64,000 nucleotides of DNA from Flammeovirgaceae bacterium UBA2366. GTDB lineage: Bacteria; Bacteroidota; Bacteroidia; Cytophagales; Cyclobacteriaceae. A program made the translations under genes and the position numbers. Shown here piece after piece: positions 43,789 through 51,571 of this stretch. Under the pieces are notes generated by a model. That model saw nothing but the letters and a program-made list of their open reading frames with translations, was not told the DNA's origin and did not search any database. Where the stretch lies: NCBI GenBank assembly GCA_002344065.1, contig DDTK01000010.1, positions 234,449-298,448 of the forward strand. The letters are read 5' to 3'. Each line of letters starts with the position of its first letter. The first letter of the stretch is position 1.

Positions 43789-45084
43789 TCAGGTAAGCGG
43801 TAGATTAATTTGAAAATGAGTGCCCCTACCAAATTCTGATTTAACAGTAATTTGGCCACCCATTTTTTTTATGGTTTCACGGGCAATATAAAGGCCCAAG
43901 CCTGACCCTTTTGAGTTTTCGGAAGCCCGGTAAAACATATTAAAAACCTTTGGCAAATGATCCGGCTGTATACCAATCCCATTATCTTCTACATCAATTT
44001 GGTAATGTTGGTTTTGTTGATTTGCGCTTACCTGAACATAGCGCTCTTCTTTATGTCTATCATGATATTTCAAGGCATTGGCAATGAGGTTGTTGAGGAT
44101 AATCCGTAGCCTTATTTTATCGGTAACTAATTCGAGGTTTGAGGGTATGTCGGTTTTTATTTTTACGGATGAGACCTCGTCAGCAAAACGAAGGCTATCC
44201 ATTACCTCCTGCATTAGCTCAAGCAGGTTTACCTTTTCCTTAATGCTTTCTAGTCTGGCGTTACGAGAATAATCAATGATATCACGGATAAATTTTTCCA
44301 ATGCATCAATGCGGCCGCGCATCATGGTCAGGTAGGTTTTGATTTCTTCCGGACGTTCAGCCATTTCTGCTAACCCCACGAGGCCCACCACCGAACTTAA
44401 AGGTGCGCGCAAATCGTGTGAAACACTATAAACAAAACGATCAAGCTCAGCATTACTTTGTTTCAGCTCTGCTGTGAGGTTCATCAGCCGGCTTTCATTT
44501 TCGCGAAGCGATTTCTCAGCATGATGATTGAGGTTTATCAGAAAGTAGACGATCAGCACAGAAACGGTTAGGGCAACTGTAAAATTAATCAGGAAGTACA
44601 ATTCATCTGTTGCATCGACTCCTTCAATTTTTGGTAGTATTGAAAATTCTGACAGGTAAGAAAGCAGGAAAAGCACCAGGCTAATCAAAACACATCCAAG
44701 CCCCAGGTACCAATCTTTGTACGTAAAGAGTGCCATAGCTGCTAATGAAACGGGCAAGAAGAAAATATAGACCCCGCTGGCTGCAGGCTCAGAGGAAGCG
44801 AATAGATAAATAATGAAATTTGAAAGTAAAATGCACAGCAATGTGGCTTCCCGATATAACTTTTTTCTGTTTAGCCAGAATGTGGAAATGCCAACTATTG
44901 AAATAACAGAGTATAGCGGGATGTTTCGGTAGATGGCATAAATAATATCAATGGCTACATAGGTAATTCCAACAGCCATCAACACCAAAGCAATTTGCCC
45001 GCGAAGCATGGCTTGTTTATACAGCTTAATGGATGGAATAGCCTCCTTTCCAATGATAAATCTTCGCAATGATCCTGAGCGCAT
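43789..45084 (-). CDS. Sensor histidine kinase (paralogue 2)
   Basis: A 431-residue kinase with the same layout as the gene at 42366. The shared opening is FIIGKEAIPSIKLYKQAML, followed by six hydrophobic segments, a short coiled linker (ENESRLMNLTAELKQSNAELD), HisKA FVYSVSHDLRAPLSSVVGLV and HATPase_c NNLIANALKYHD, VEDNGIGI, ENSKGSGLGLYIARETI. It is clearly a tandem duplicate, diverged over most of the sensor part. The gap to the paralogue is 151 bases and holds no gene. The input signal is unknown. Confidence 0.9.
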   Translation of the reverse strand: MRSGSLRRFIIGKEAIPSIKLYKQAMLRGQIALVLMAVGITYVAIDIIYAIYRNIPLYSVISIVGISTFWLNRKKLYREATLLCILLSNFIIYLFASSEPAASGVYIFFLPVSLAAMALFTYKDWYLGLGCVLISLVLFLLSYLSEFSILPKIEGVDATDELYFLINFTVALTVSVLIVYFLINLNHHAEKSLRENESRLMNLTAELKQSNAELDRFVYSVSHDLRAPLSSVVGLVGLAEMAERPEEIKTYLTMMRGRIDALEKFIRDIIDYSRNARLESIKEKVNLLELMQEVMDSLRFADEVSSVKIKTDIPSNLELVTDKIRLRIILNNLIANALKYHDRHKEERYVQVSANQQNQHYQIDVEDNGIGIQPDHLPKVFNMFYRASENSKGSGLGLYIARETIKKMGGQITVKSEFGRGTHFQINLPLT

Positions 45085-45162
45085 AATCCTCCTGAGGTAT
45101 GAGGAAATCAGAAAATCTGATTTCTATTGGATAAAAATAGATAACTTATTGGCTCTTTAGCT

Positions 45163-46026
45163 ATGCTGTTTAGAAAAATAGGTTTGGCCATTGCGTTTTC
45201 TCCCCGTGCGGAGGCCTTGTTAGCGGAAACCGTTCGCCTTAAAAATTTATGGCGTGCGGAATTAGTGTTGATTCATGTGGGGCAACATGGGCAGGCAGAG
45301 CAAAAGGTTTTAGAGGCCTTACTGGGCCGACACAACTTAACTAGCCAGGCGGTAACCGTTTGCTGGCGAAGCGGAAAGCCAAGTGAGCAAATTTTAAAGG
45401 CTTGTCAGGAAGAGGGTGTTGATTTATTGGTGGCAGGCGCGTTGCAGCAGGAGGGGTTGGTTCAACATTATGTTGGATCCATTGCACGCAGAATTTTACG
45501 GAAGGCTAATTGTTCTGTGCTTACCCTTGTTCAGCCATCCGTTAACCCTAAGCCCTTCGACAATATTGTTGTGAGTGCGGATGATCATGAAACGGTACAC
45601 GACACGCTGACTATTGCCTGCCGGTTGGCCTTGAAAGAAAAATCAAAGTGGTTACATGTAGCCCGCGAAGTAAAATTGTTTGGCTTAACCATGTCATCGG
45701 TCGACCAGGTTACTGAGGAGGAGTACACACAATTACGGAATACTTTAATTGAAACGGAAGTTGATAACGTTCAGCGTTTGTTGGGTAAGATTAACCACGA
45801 AGGTTTAAAAATCAACATTAGGATACTGGCCGGTAAATCGGGCTTTGAAATAGCGCAGTTTGCCAAACGCAAGCAAGCCGACTTACTGATTGTTCCGGCT
45901 CCGCCAAAAAGACTAAGGTTATTGGACCGGATTTTCCCTCATGACCTCGAGTATATTTTTGCTGACTTGCCGTGCAATGTTTTGGTGGTATCATCCCCTA
46001 CCGGAAAGGAGCGTAAACATGGGTAA
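45163..46026 (+). CDS. Universal stress protein with two UspA domains
   Basis: A 287-residue tandem UspA protein. The first domain runs from MLFRKIGLAIAFSPRAEALL to about residue 128, with the ATP-loop-like GSIARRILRKANCSVLTL. The second is about 135-280, with the less canonical HDLEYIFADLPCNVLVVS. The first copy keeps the GxxxR-type nucleotide loop and the second is degenerate. It overlaps the antiporter gene by 8 bases, so it probably acts as its cytosolic regulator or is co-expressed with it under stress. Confidence 0.85.
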   Translation: MLFRKIGLAIAFSPRAEALLAETVRLKNLWRAELVLIHVGQHGQAEQKVLEALLGRHNLTSQAVTVCWRSGKPSEQILKACQEEGVDLLVAGALQQEGLVQHYVGSIARRILRKANCSVLTLVQPSVNPKPFDNIVVSADDHETVHDTLTIACRLALKEKSKWLHVAREVKLFGLTMSSVDQVTEEEYTQLRNTLIETEVDNVQRLLGKINHEGLKINIRILAGKSGFEIAQFAKRKQADLLIVPAPPKRLRLLDRIFPHDLEYIFADLPCNVLVVSSPTGKERKHG

Positions 46027-47260
46027 GATTAGTCATACTGAAGTTGTGCAACTCTTGCTCCAATTAAGCGTAATGCTATTTGTAGGTAGGTTCTTTGCTG
46101 AAGTTGCACGAAAGTTTAAGCAACCGGCTGTAATCGGTGAGATCGTTGCCGGAGTTTTGTTGGGCCCAACCATTCTGGGTATGCTAAAACCCGATTGGTT
46201 TCTTATTTTATTTCCGGTTGGCAGTTCATCGGGTATTGTGCTGGCAGGAATTGTGCAGGTTGCCGTTGTCATGTTGCTGTTTATAGCTGGCCTTGAAGTT
46301 GATCTTAAAGTTGTTTGGCAACAAGGCAAGCAAGCCGTTTTCACCAGTTTGATGGGATTATTGATCCCGTTTGGCATTGGATTTATTTTCCCCTATTTCT
46401 TAACCGATTTCTTTGGCTATGCCAATGAGGGTGAACGAATAGTGTTTGCCTTATTTATGGGCACAGCCATGGCCATTTCAGCGTTGCCGGTTATTGTTCG
46501 TATACTGATGGATCTGAATTTGTTCAAGTCCCGAATTGGTTTGTTGGTTGTGGCATCCGCTATGGTGGATGATATTATCGGTTGGCTTATTTTCTCTGTT
46601 ATCCTGGGTATGATCGGTCGGCAGGCCGATATTTCTTTGGTAAACACCATATTGCTTACGGTTGGTTTTGCTGTTTTTATGCTCACGATTGGGCGAGGAG
46701 TTCTTAACCGTGCATTGCCTTGGGCAAATAAGCGCATGGCATGGCCCGGGGGTGTGCTGGCGTTATCGTTAGCCCTATGTTTTATGGGTGCAGCTTTTAC
46801 TGAGTACATAGGCATTCACGCAATTTTCGGAGCCTTTATTATCGGTGTTGCGTTGGGTGATTCAGAACATTTTTCAGAGCGCGCAAAAGAAATTGTTCAT
46901 CAGTTTATCAATAACATTTTTGCTCCTTTGTTTTTCGTTTCGATTGGCCTTCGGGTTAATTTCATAGCCAACTTTGATCTGCTGCTAACGATTGTCATTT
47001 TAGTGATAGCCTTTGCCGGTAAAATTATTGGAAGTGGCTTGGGCGCTCGCCTTGGTGGCTTTAGCTGGAAAGAATCGCTTGCGGCCGGCTTTGGTATGAA
47101 TGCCCGTGGAGCGATGGAAATTATTCTTGGCCTGATTGCGCTTGAAAATGGTTTGATCAATGAAAAGGTTTTCGTTTCATTGGTCATCATGGCACTTGTC
47201 ACCAGCATGACCAGCGGGCCATTGATGAAATGGAGTTTAAGCCGAAAATGGAAAACCTAG
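46019..47260 (+). CDS. Cation:proton antiporter (CPA2, Kef/NapA-like)
   Basis: A 413-residue membrane protein with about 12 segments. It has the CPA2 features QPAVIGEIVAGVLLGPTILG, LFIAGLEVD and the ion-binding pair region ASAMVDDIIGWLIFSVI (adjacent Asp-Asp, as in electrogenic antiporters). FIIGVALGDSEHFSERAKEIVHQFI and GFGMNARGAMEIILGL are also present. The C-terminal TrkA-N (KTN) domain of Kef channels is absent. The earlier open frame start at 45941 is rejected for ATG 46019, which overlaps the Usp stop by 8 bases. Exchange of Na+ or K+ for H+ is likely; the cation is not decided by sequence. Confidence 0.9.
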   Translation: MGKISHTEVVQLLLQLSVMLFVGRFFAEVARKFKQPAVIGEIVAGVLLGPTILGMLKPDWFLILFPVGSSSGIVLAGIVQVAVVMLLFIAGLEVDLKVVWQQGKQAVFTSLMGLLIPFGIGFIFPYFLTDFFGYANEGERIVFALFMGTAMAISALPVIVRILMDLNLFKSRIGLLVVASAMVDDIIGWLIFSVILGMIGRQADISLVNTILLTVGFAVFMLTIGRGVLNRALPWANKRMAWPGGVLALSLALCFMGAAFTEYIGIHAIFGAFIIGVALGDSEHFSERAKEIVHQFINNIFAPLFFVSIGLRVNFIANFDLLLTIVILVIAFAGKIIGSGLGARLGGFSWKESLAAGFGMNARGAMEIILGLIALENGLINEKVFVSLVIMALVTSMTSGPLMKWSLSRKWKT

Positions 47261-47265
47261 ACGGC

Positions 47266-47598
47266 TTAGTTGAAGCCTTTTTTCTTTAAATGCATCTCGG
47301 TCAGCGGAATTACAGCTATTAGACCCACCACCAAAAATCCGGATGACCACAGTATAGACTGTGCCAAGGGCATCAACGAATAGGTTACCAACTGAACAAC
47401 ACAAGTAAGAACCGAAACGATAAGAAATGCATGCGTACAATAGAGGTTGGCACAATCCCAAGCTTCCTGACTTCGCATTGACCGGGGTGTGCGGTAACCG
47501 TAAACAGGATTTATTTTCTTTGGTGGGAAACGCTTGAAAATATACGACAGTACGACCATCAAAGGCCCCAGCATAAGATGGATGTAAAGCAACTTCAT
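47266..47598 (-). CDS. SdpI-family membrane protein
   Basis: A 110-residue protein with three hydrophobic segments and the SdpI-family signature NPVYGYRTPRSMRSQEAWDCAN in the first loop. In Bacillus, SdpI is the immunity protein for the SdpC toxin; in other phyla the family is of unknown role. It lies 9 bases downstream of mazG and 6 bases from the convergent antiporter stop. No toxin gene is near, so an immunity role is not supported here. Confidence 0.8.
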   Translation of the reverse strand: MKLLYIHLMLGPLMVVLSYIFKRFPPKKINPVYGYRTPRSMRSQEAWDCANLYCTHAFLIVSVLTCVVQLVTYSLMPLAQSILWSSGFLVVGLIAVIPLTEMHLKKKGFN

Positions 47599-47607
47599 TA
47601 TAGATAA

Positions 47608-48420
47608 TTAAATTGATTTAGCCCGTTCCCAATATACATCCATTTCTTCCAACGTCATTTCACCCAGTTTCTTTCCATCCCTGGCAGATTCACGTTCTAA
47701 AAATTGAAAACGCTTGATGAATTTTTTATTGGTTCGCTCAAGAGCTTCTTCCGGGTCGATGTTGATAAAGCGCGCATAGTTCACTAAAGAAAAAAGCAGG
47801 TCACCAAATTCAGCCGTAGCCTTTCCTCGATCAATTTTATCAGGTTCAAGCGCATTAAATTCCGCTTTAAATTCCTGCATTTCTTCCTCCACTTTTTCCC
47901 AAACCTGTTCTTTCTTTTCCCAGTCGAACCCAACACCCCGGGCCTTGTCCTGAATGCGAATAGCCTTCACCATGGCCGGCAGTGATTTAGGCACACCTTC
48001 CAATACTGATTTGTTTCCGGTGTTGAGTTTAATTTTCTCCCAGTTGGCTTTTACGGTTTCTTCATCGTTCGCAACCACATCACCGTACACATGCGGATGA
48101 CGCTCCACCAGTTTATCGCAAATGCTGTTCAACACATCGGCTATATCAAACACACCTTTTTCGGAGGCAATACGCGCATAAAAAACATTGTGCAACATCA
48201 GGTCACCCAATTCTTTTTTTATTTCATGCAGGTTTCCATCCAAAATGGAATCCGAGAGTTCGTAGGTCTCTTCAATGGTCAGGTGACGAAGACTTTCCAG
48301 CGTTTGTTTTTTATCCCAAGGACAGTTTTCCCGAAGCTCATCCATAATGGTAAGCAGACGATCAAATGCCTTTACCTTGGCTTCACGGTTAGGATCGGGC
48401 GCGGAAAGTTGTTTTTTCAT
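47608..48420 (-). CDS. mazG: Nucleoside triphosphate pyrophosphohydrolase MazG
   Basis: A 270-residue MazG with two tandem pyrophosphohydrolase domains. The first begins FDRLLTIMDELRENCPWDKKQTLESL, with the metal-binding EETYEL and KKELGDLMLH. The second begins ARGVGFDWEKKEQVWEKVEEEMQEF, with EFGDLLFSLVNYARF. It hydrolyses NTPs to NMP and PPi, protecting against aberrant nucleotides and altering ppGpp levels. Length is normal. The start is ATG 48420. Confidence 0.95.
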   Translation of the reverse strand: MKKQLSAPDPNREAKVKAFDRLLTIMDELRENCPWDKKQTLESLRHLTIEETYELSDSILDGNLHEIKKELGDLMLHNVFYARIASEKGVFDIADVLNSICDKLVERHPHVYGDVVANDEETVKANWEKIKLNTGNKSVLEGVPKSLPAMVKAIRIQDKARGVGFDWEKKEQVWEKVEEEMQEFKAEFNALEPDKIDRGKATAEFGDLLFSLVNYARFINIDPEEALERTNKKFIKRFQFLERESARDGKKLGEMTLEEMDVYWERAKSI

Positions 48421-48525
48421 ATACTAGAACTAAATAGCTTTTTAGGCTGTTGATAATCTGTTGAGTAACTTTGCCACAAGTTACGTTTCCATCATCAATC
48501 TAAATCGTAAATCTGAATTCAAGTT

Positions 48526-48762
48526 ATGATTGTTCTTCTGCTGACCATAGGCGTGCTCGCACTTTTCTTTATCCTGATGTCGGTTCGACTTATTTTTTTA
48601 AAAAACGGAGAATTTAAAGGAACATGTGCATCGCAGAGTCCGTTTTTGAATAAGGAGGGTGAAGCGTGTGGCTTTTGCGGTAAAACCATTACGGCAAATG
48701 ATCCTGCCTGTGGCGATCCGAAAGGACATTCCGAAGCTTTCCCGGAAGTAAAAAGGGCCTGA
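48526..48762 (+). CDS. NqrM-like small membrane protein with Cys-rich tail
   Basis: A 78-residue protein with one membrane segment (VLLLTIGVLALFFILMSVRLIF) and a tail bearing four Cys (FKGTCASQ, GEACGFCGKT, DPACGDP). The layout of one TM followed by a G-x-C and a C-x-x-C region resembles NqrM, the iron-delivery factor of Na+-NQR. The match is by pattern only, and spacing differs. Small proteins of this kind are usually called 'membrane or secreted protein' in Bacteroidota. No nqr genes are in the window. It is divergent from mazG. Confidence 0.55.
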   Translation: MIVLLLTIGVLALFFILMSVRLIFLKNGEFKGTCASQSPFLNKEGEACGFCGKTITANDPACGDPKGHSEAFPEVKRA

Positions 48763-48774
48763 TCTTGAAATCCA

Positions 48775-48782
48775 TATCTTTG
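48775..48782 (+). promoter_or_regulatory. Candidate -7 promoter box for the phosphohexomutase gene
   Basis: Reads TATCTTTG (TAnnTTTG), 25 bases before the GTG start at 48808. No TTG was seen at -33 spacing. Confidence 0.35.
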
Positions 48783-48807
48783 AAATTGTATTAATTCCTG
48801 TTACGCT

Positions 48808-50196
48808 GTGGCGCTTATCAAATCTATTTCCGGTTTCCGTGGTACCCTTGGTGGTAATCCCGGTGACAACCTTACTCCAGTTGATATTGTAAAATTTGCG
48901 GCTGCTTTTGGCACGTGGGTTATCTCCCGCAAGGGAAAAAAAATTGTGATTGGGCGTGATGCCCGAATTTCAGGTGAGATGGTAAGCACGCTGGTTTGCT
49001 CCACCCTTCAGGCATTGGGATTGGATGTTATTGACCTTGGTCTTTCCACTACACCTACTGTTGAAATTGCTGTACCGCTTGAAAAAGCCGGAGGAGGAAT
49101 TATCCTCACGGCCAGTCACAACCCGGCTCAATGGAATGCCCTGAAGCTGCTCAATGAAAAAGGGGAGTTTATTTCCGCGGCTGATGGCGCTGCCGTATTG
49201 CATCTTGCAGAAGCCGATAACTTTTCTTTTGCTGAGGTAGGTAAACTCGGCAAGTACACACACAACGATTTGTATATCAAAAAGCACATCGACTTGATTT
49301 TGAAAAGCAAGTGGGTAGATGTGAAGGCAATAAAAAAAGCAAAGCTTACAATTGCTGTGGATGCCGTCAATTCAACCGGGGGAATTTCGGTGCCACCATT
49401 ATTGAAAAGACTGGGTGTGAAAAAAGTAGTGGAATTGTATTGTGAACCCAATGGAAAGTTTCCGCATAATCCAGAACCACTTCCGGAGAACATTAAGGCA
49501 ATTTGTTCAGCTGTTAAAAAAAATAAATGCGATTTGGGCATCGTGGTAGATCCGGATGTTGACCGTCTTGCTTTAGTGCAGGAAGATGGTAAACCGTTTG
49601 GTGAAGAATACACGTTGGTGGCGGTTGCCGATTATATTTTAAAAAAGAAAAAGGGAAACACTGTTTCCAATCTTTCTTCAACCCGGGCGTTACGTGATGT
49701 AACGGAGAAAGCAGGAGGTAAATACACGGCTGCTTCGGTGGGTGAAGTAAATGTGGTGCAGGTGATGAAGGAAACGAAGGCCATCATTGGCGGTGAAGGA
49801 AATGGTGGTGTTATTTTTCCTGAGCTGCATTATGGCCGCGATGCATTGATGGGCATTGCATTATTTTTAACACATCTGGCAAATTCGGGAATGAAAGCTT
49901 CCGCCTTGCGCAAAACCTATCCGGATTATTTCATATCTAAAAATAAAATCGAGCTCACACCGGGTATAAATGTAGATGCAGTATTGGAAGCTGTTCAAAA
50001 GAAGTACATGCACGAAAAGATCAACACGGCTGATGGCGTAAAGATCGACTTTGAGTCAACAAAAGAGTGGGTGCATTTACGTAAGTCCAACACAGAGCCA
50101 ATTATTCGTATTTATGCAGAATCGCGGGATGCTAAAATGGCTGACACCTTAGCAAAAAGGATTATGGATGATATCCAGCGTTTGATCACGAAATAA
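48808..50196 (+). CDS. glmM: Phosphoglucosamine mutase-type phosphohexomutase
   Basis: A 462-residue alpha-D-phosphohexomutase. It has the phosphoserine loop ILTASHNPAQWNALK, the metal-binding DPDVDRLALV, the sugar loop GGEGNGGVIFPELHYGRDALMG and the C-terminal phosphate-binding WVHLRKSNTEPIIRIYAE. The N-terminus FRGTLGG is the family's substrate entry. The sugar-loop form GEGNGG and overall context favour glucosamine-6-phosphate to glucosamine-1-phosphate conversion, but related PMM/PGM activity is possible. The start codon is GTG. It should feed UDP-GlcNAc synthesis, and so also the sugar genes at 19-24 kb. Confidence 0.87.
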   Translation: MALIKSISGFRGTLGGNPGDNLTPVDIVKFAAAFGTWVISRKGKKIVIGRDARISGEMVSTLVCSTLQALGLDVIDLGLSTTPTVEIAVPLEKAGGGIILTASHNPAQWNALKLLNEKGEFISAADGAAVLHLAEADNFSFAEVGKLGKYTHNDLYIKKHIDLILKSKWVDVKAIKKAKLTIAVDAVNSTGGISVPPLLKRLGVKKVVELYCEPNGKFPHNPEPLPENIKAICSAVKKNKCDLGIVVDPDVDRLALVQEDGKPFGEEYTLVAVADYILKKKKGNTVSNLSSTRALRDVTEKAGGKYTAASVGEVNVVQVMKETKAIIGGEGNGGVIFPELHYGRDALMGIALFLTHLANSGMKASALRKTYPDYFISKNKIELTPGINVDAVLEAVQKKYMHEKINTADGVKIDFESTKEWVHLRKSNTEPIIRIYAESRDAKMADTLAKRIMDDIQRLITK

Positions 50197-50285
50197 GCTT
50201 AAGGCGATAATGATTTTTATCATCAACCTGGAAGTGACAGGTTGAATGTGATTTTCGTTATTTTTGCTCCGTAATCGTTTGAAAA

Positions 50286-51428
50286 ATGCACATTTACCTC
50301 GATAACGCGGCCACCACCCCCCTCGACCCGGAAGTGTTTGAAGCCATGAAGCCCTTCATGCTTGAAGATTTTGGAAACCCATCTTCTACACACGCCCACG
50401 GGCGTAAGGTGCGTGCGGCCATCGAGTCGGCACGCAAAAAGGTTGCTGAGTTGCTGAATTGCTCCCCGGGCGAGATCATTTTTACCTCTGGGGGTACAGA
50501 AGCCGACAATGCTATTTTGGTATGTGCTGCGGAAACGTATAACATCAAGCATATTATTTCATCTCCAATCGAACACCATGCGGTAACGCATACGCTTGAA
50601 AATCTGACAGACCATGGTAAGGCTGGGTTGCACATGGTTAAACTCGATGAGAAGGGCCATGTTGACCTCAACGACCTGGAAGCGTTATTGAAAAAATTTC
50701 CCAACGCCATGGTTTCCTTGATGCACGCCAATAACGAGATCGGTAATCTGCTGGACATTAACCGTGTTGGTGAATTGTGTGAAGCCAATGGAGCTTTCTT
50801 CCATTCGGACACCGTGCAGACCGTAGGGCATTATCGCCACGACATGCGCTCGTTGAAAGTGTGCGGTATGACAGCCGGTGCACATAAATTCCATGGCCCC
50901 AAAGGCGCAGGCTTCATGTACATCCGTAAGGATAAAAAAATTCATTCCTTCATTCATGGTGGTGCACAGGAGCGCAACATGCGTGGCGGAACAGAAAATG
51001 TTTACGGTATTATCGGATTGGCAAAAGCATTGGAAATTGCTTACCGCGAAATGGATGAGCATGTGCGCCATATCACGGCTTTAAAATCGCGCATGATCGA
51101 AAAACTGAAGGAAAATATTCCAGGCGTTATGTTCAATGGCGACTCTGCTAATCTTGAGCGAAGCCTGTATACCGTATTGAATGTAAGCTTGCCGGAAGCC
51201 GATGACAGCAGTATGCTGTTGTTCAATCTCGACCTTAAAGGTATATCTGCTTCAGGAGGAAGTGCATGCTCAAGTGGAGCAACACAAGGCTCGCACGTGT
51301 TGGCTGCACTTTACCCGCAATCAAAGCGAGCGGCTGTGCGTTTCTCTTTCAGTAAATACAATACCACAGAGGAAATCGATTTTGCAGTGCACGAGTTAGC
51401 AGAACTTTATCGTGTTTCTGTATACTAA
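50286..51428 (+). CDS. Cysteine desulfurase (NifS/IscS family)
   Basis: A 380-residue PLP enzyme that takes sulfur from cysteine for Fe-S or thio-cofactor assembly. It has YLDNAATTPLDPEVFEAMKPF at the start, FTSGGTEADNA, the catalytic His region SSPIEHHAVTHTL, HSDTVQTVGH, and the Schiff-base Lys in GAHKFHGPKGAGF. The sulfur-carrying Cys lies in SASGGSACSSGATQGSHVL. The SACSSG loop is the IscS/NifS type rather than SufS. A TATTTTTG box lies 19 bases before the ATG. It is not clustered with iscU or iscR here. Confidence 0.94.
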   Translation: MHIYLDNAATTPLDPEVFEAMKPFMLEDFGNPSSTHAHGRKVRAAIESARKKVAELLNCSPGEIIFTSGGTEADNAILVCAAETYNIKHIISSPIEHHAVTHTLENLTDHGKAGLHMVKLDEKGHVDLNDLEALLKKFPNAMVSLMHANNEIGNLLDINRVGELCEANGAFFHSDTVQTVGHYRHDMRSLKVCGMTAGAHKFHGPKGAGFMYIRKDKKIHSFIHGGAQERNMRGGTENVYGIIGLAKALEIAYREMDEHVRHITALKSRMIEKLKENIPGVMFNGDSANLERSLYTVLNVSLPEADDSSMLLFNLDLKGISASGGSACSSGATQGSHVLAALYPQSKRAAVRFSFSKYNTTEEIDFAVHELAELYRVSVY

Positions 51429-51433
51429 AAAAG

Positions 51434-51449
51434 TGACCGTTTCCGGTCA
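51434..51449. other. Small hairpin after the cysteine desulfurase gene
   Basis: TGACCG (51434-51439) pairs with CGGTCA (51444-51449), 5 bases after the stop. On the plus strand no T-run follows. On the minus strand TTTTTT follows, but no minus-strand gene ends there. It may act as an mRNA 3' end or a weak terminator. Confidence 0.4.
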
Positions 51450-51571
51450 GGGTTGTTCGATTTCGAATGCATGCACAGCCAGAAAGTATCTTAAAGTGCT
51501 AAAAATTCTAAGGTTTTGCTTGGCTTGGTAATTGACTGGCATCCCCTTGTAAATTTTATCCCGGATAAGCC

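Noticed and set aside
45941..46018. Upstream extension of the antiporter reading frame
   Set aside because: It overlaps the universal stress gene in another frame, and ATG 46019 opens directly before the conserved first membrane segment.
47266..47598. SdpI-like immunity to a toxin
   Set aside because: No toxin or export gene is next to it; the SdpI family is widespread without toxins.
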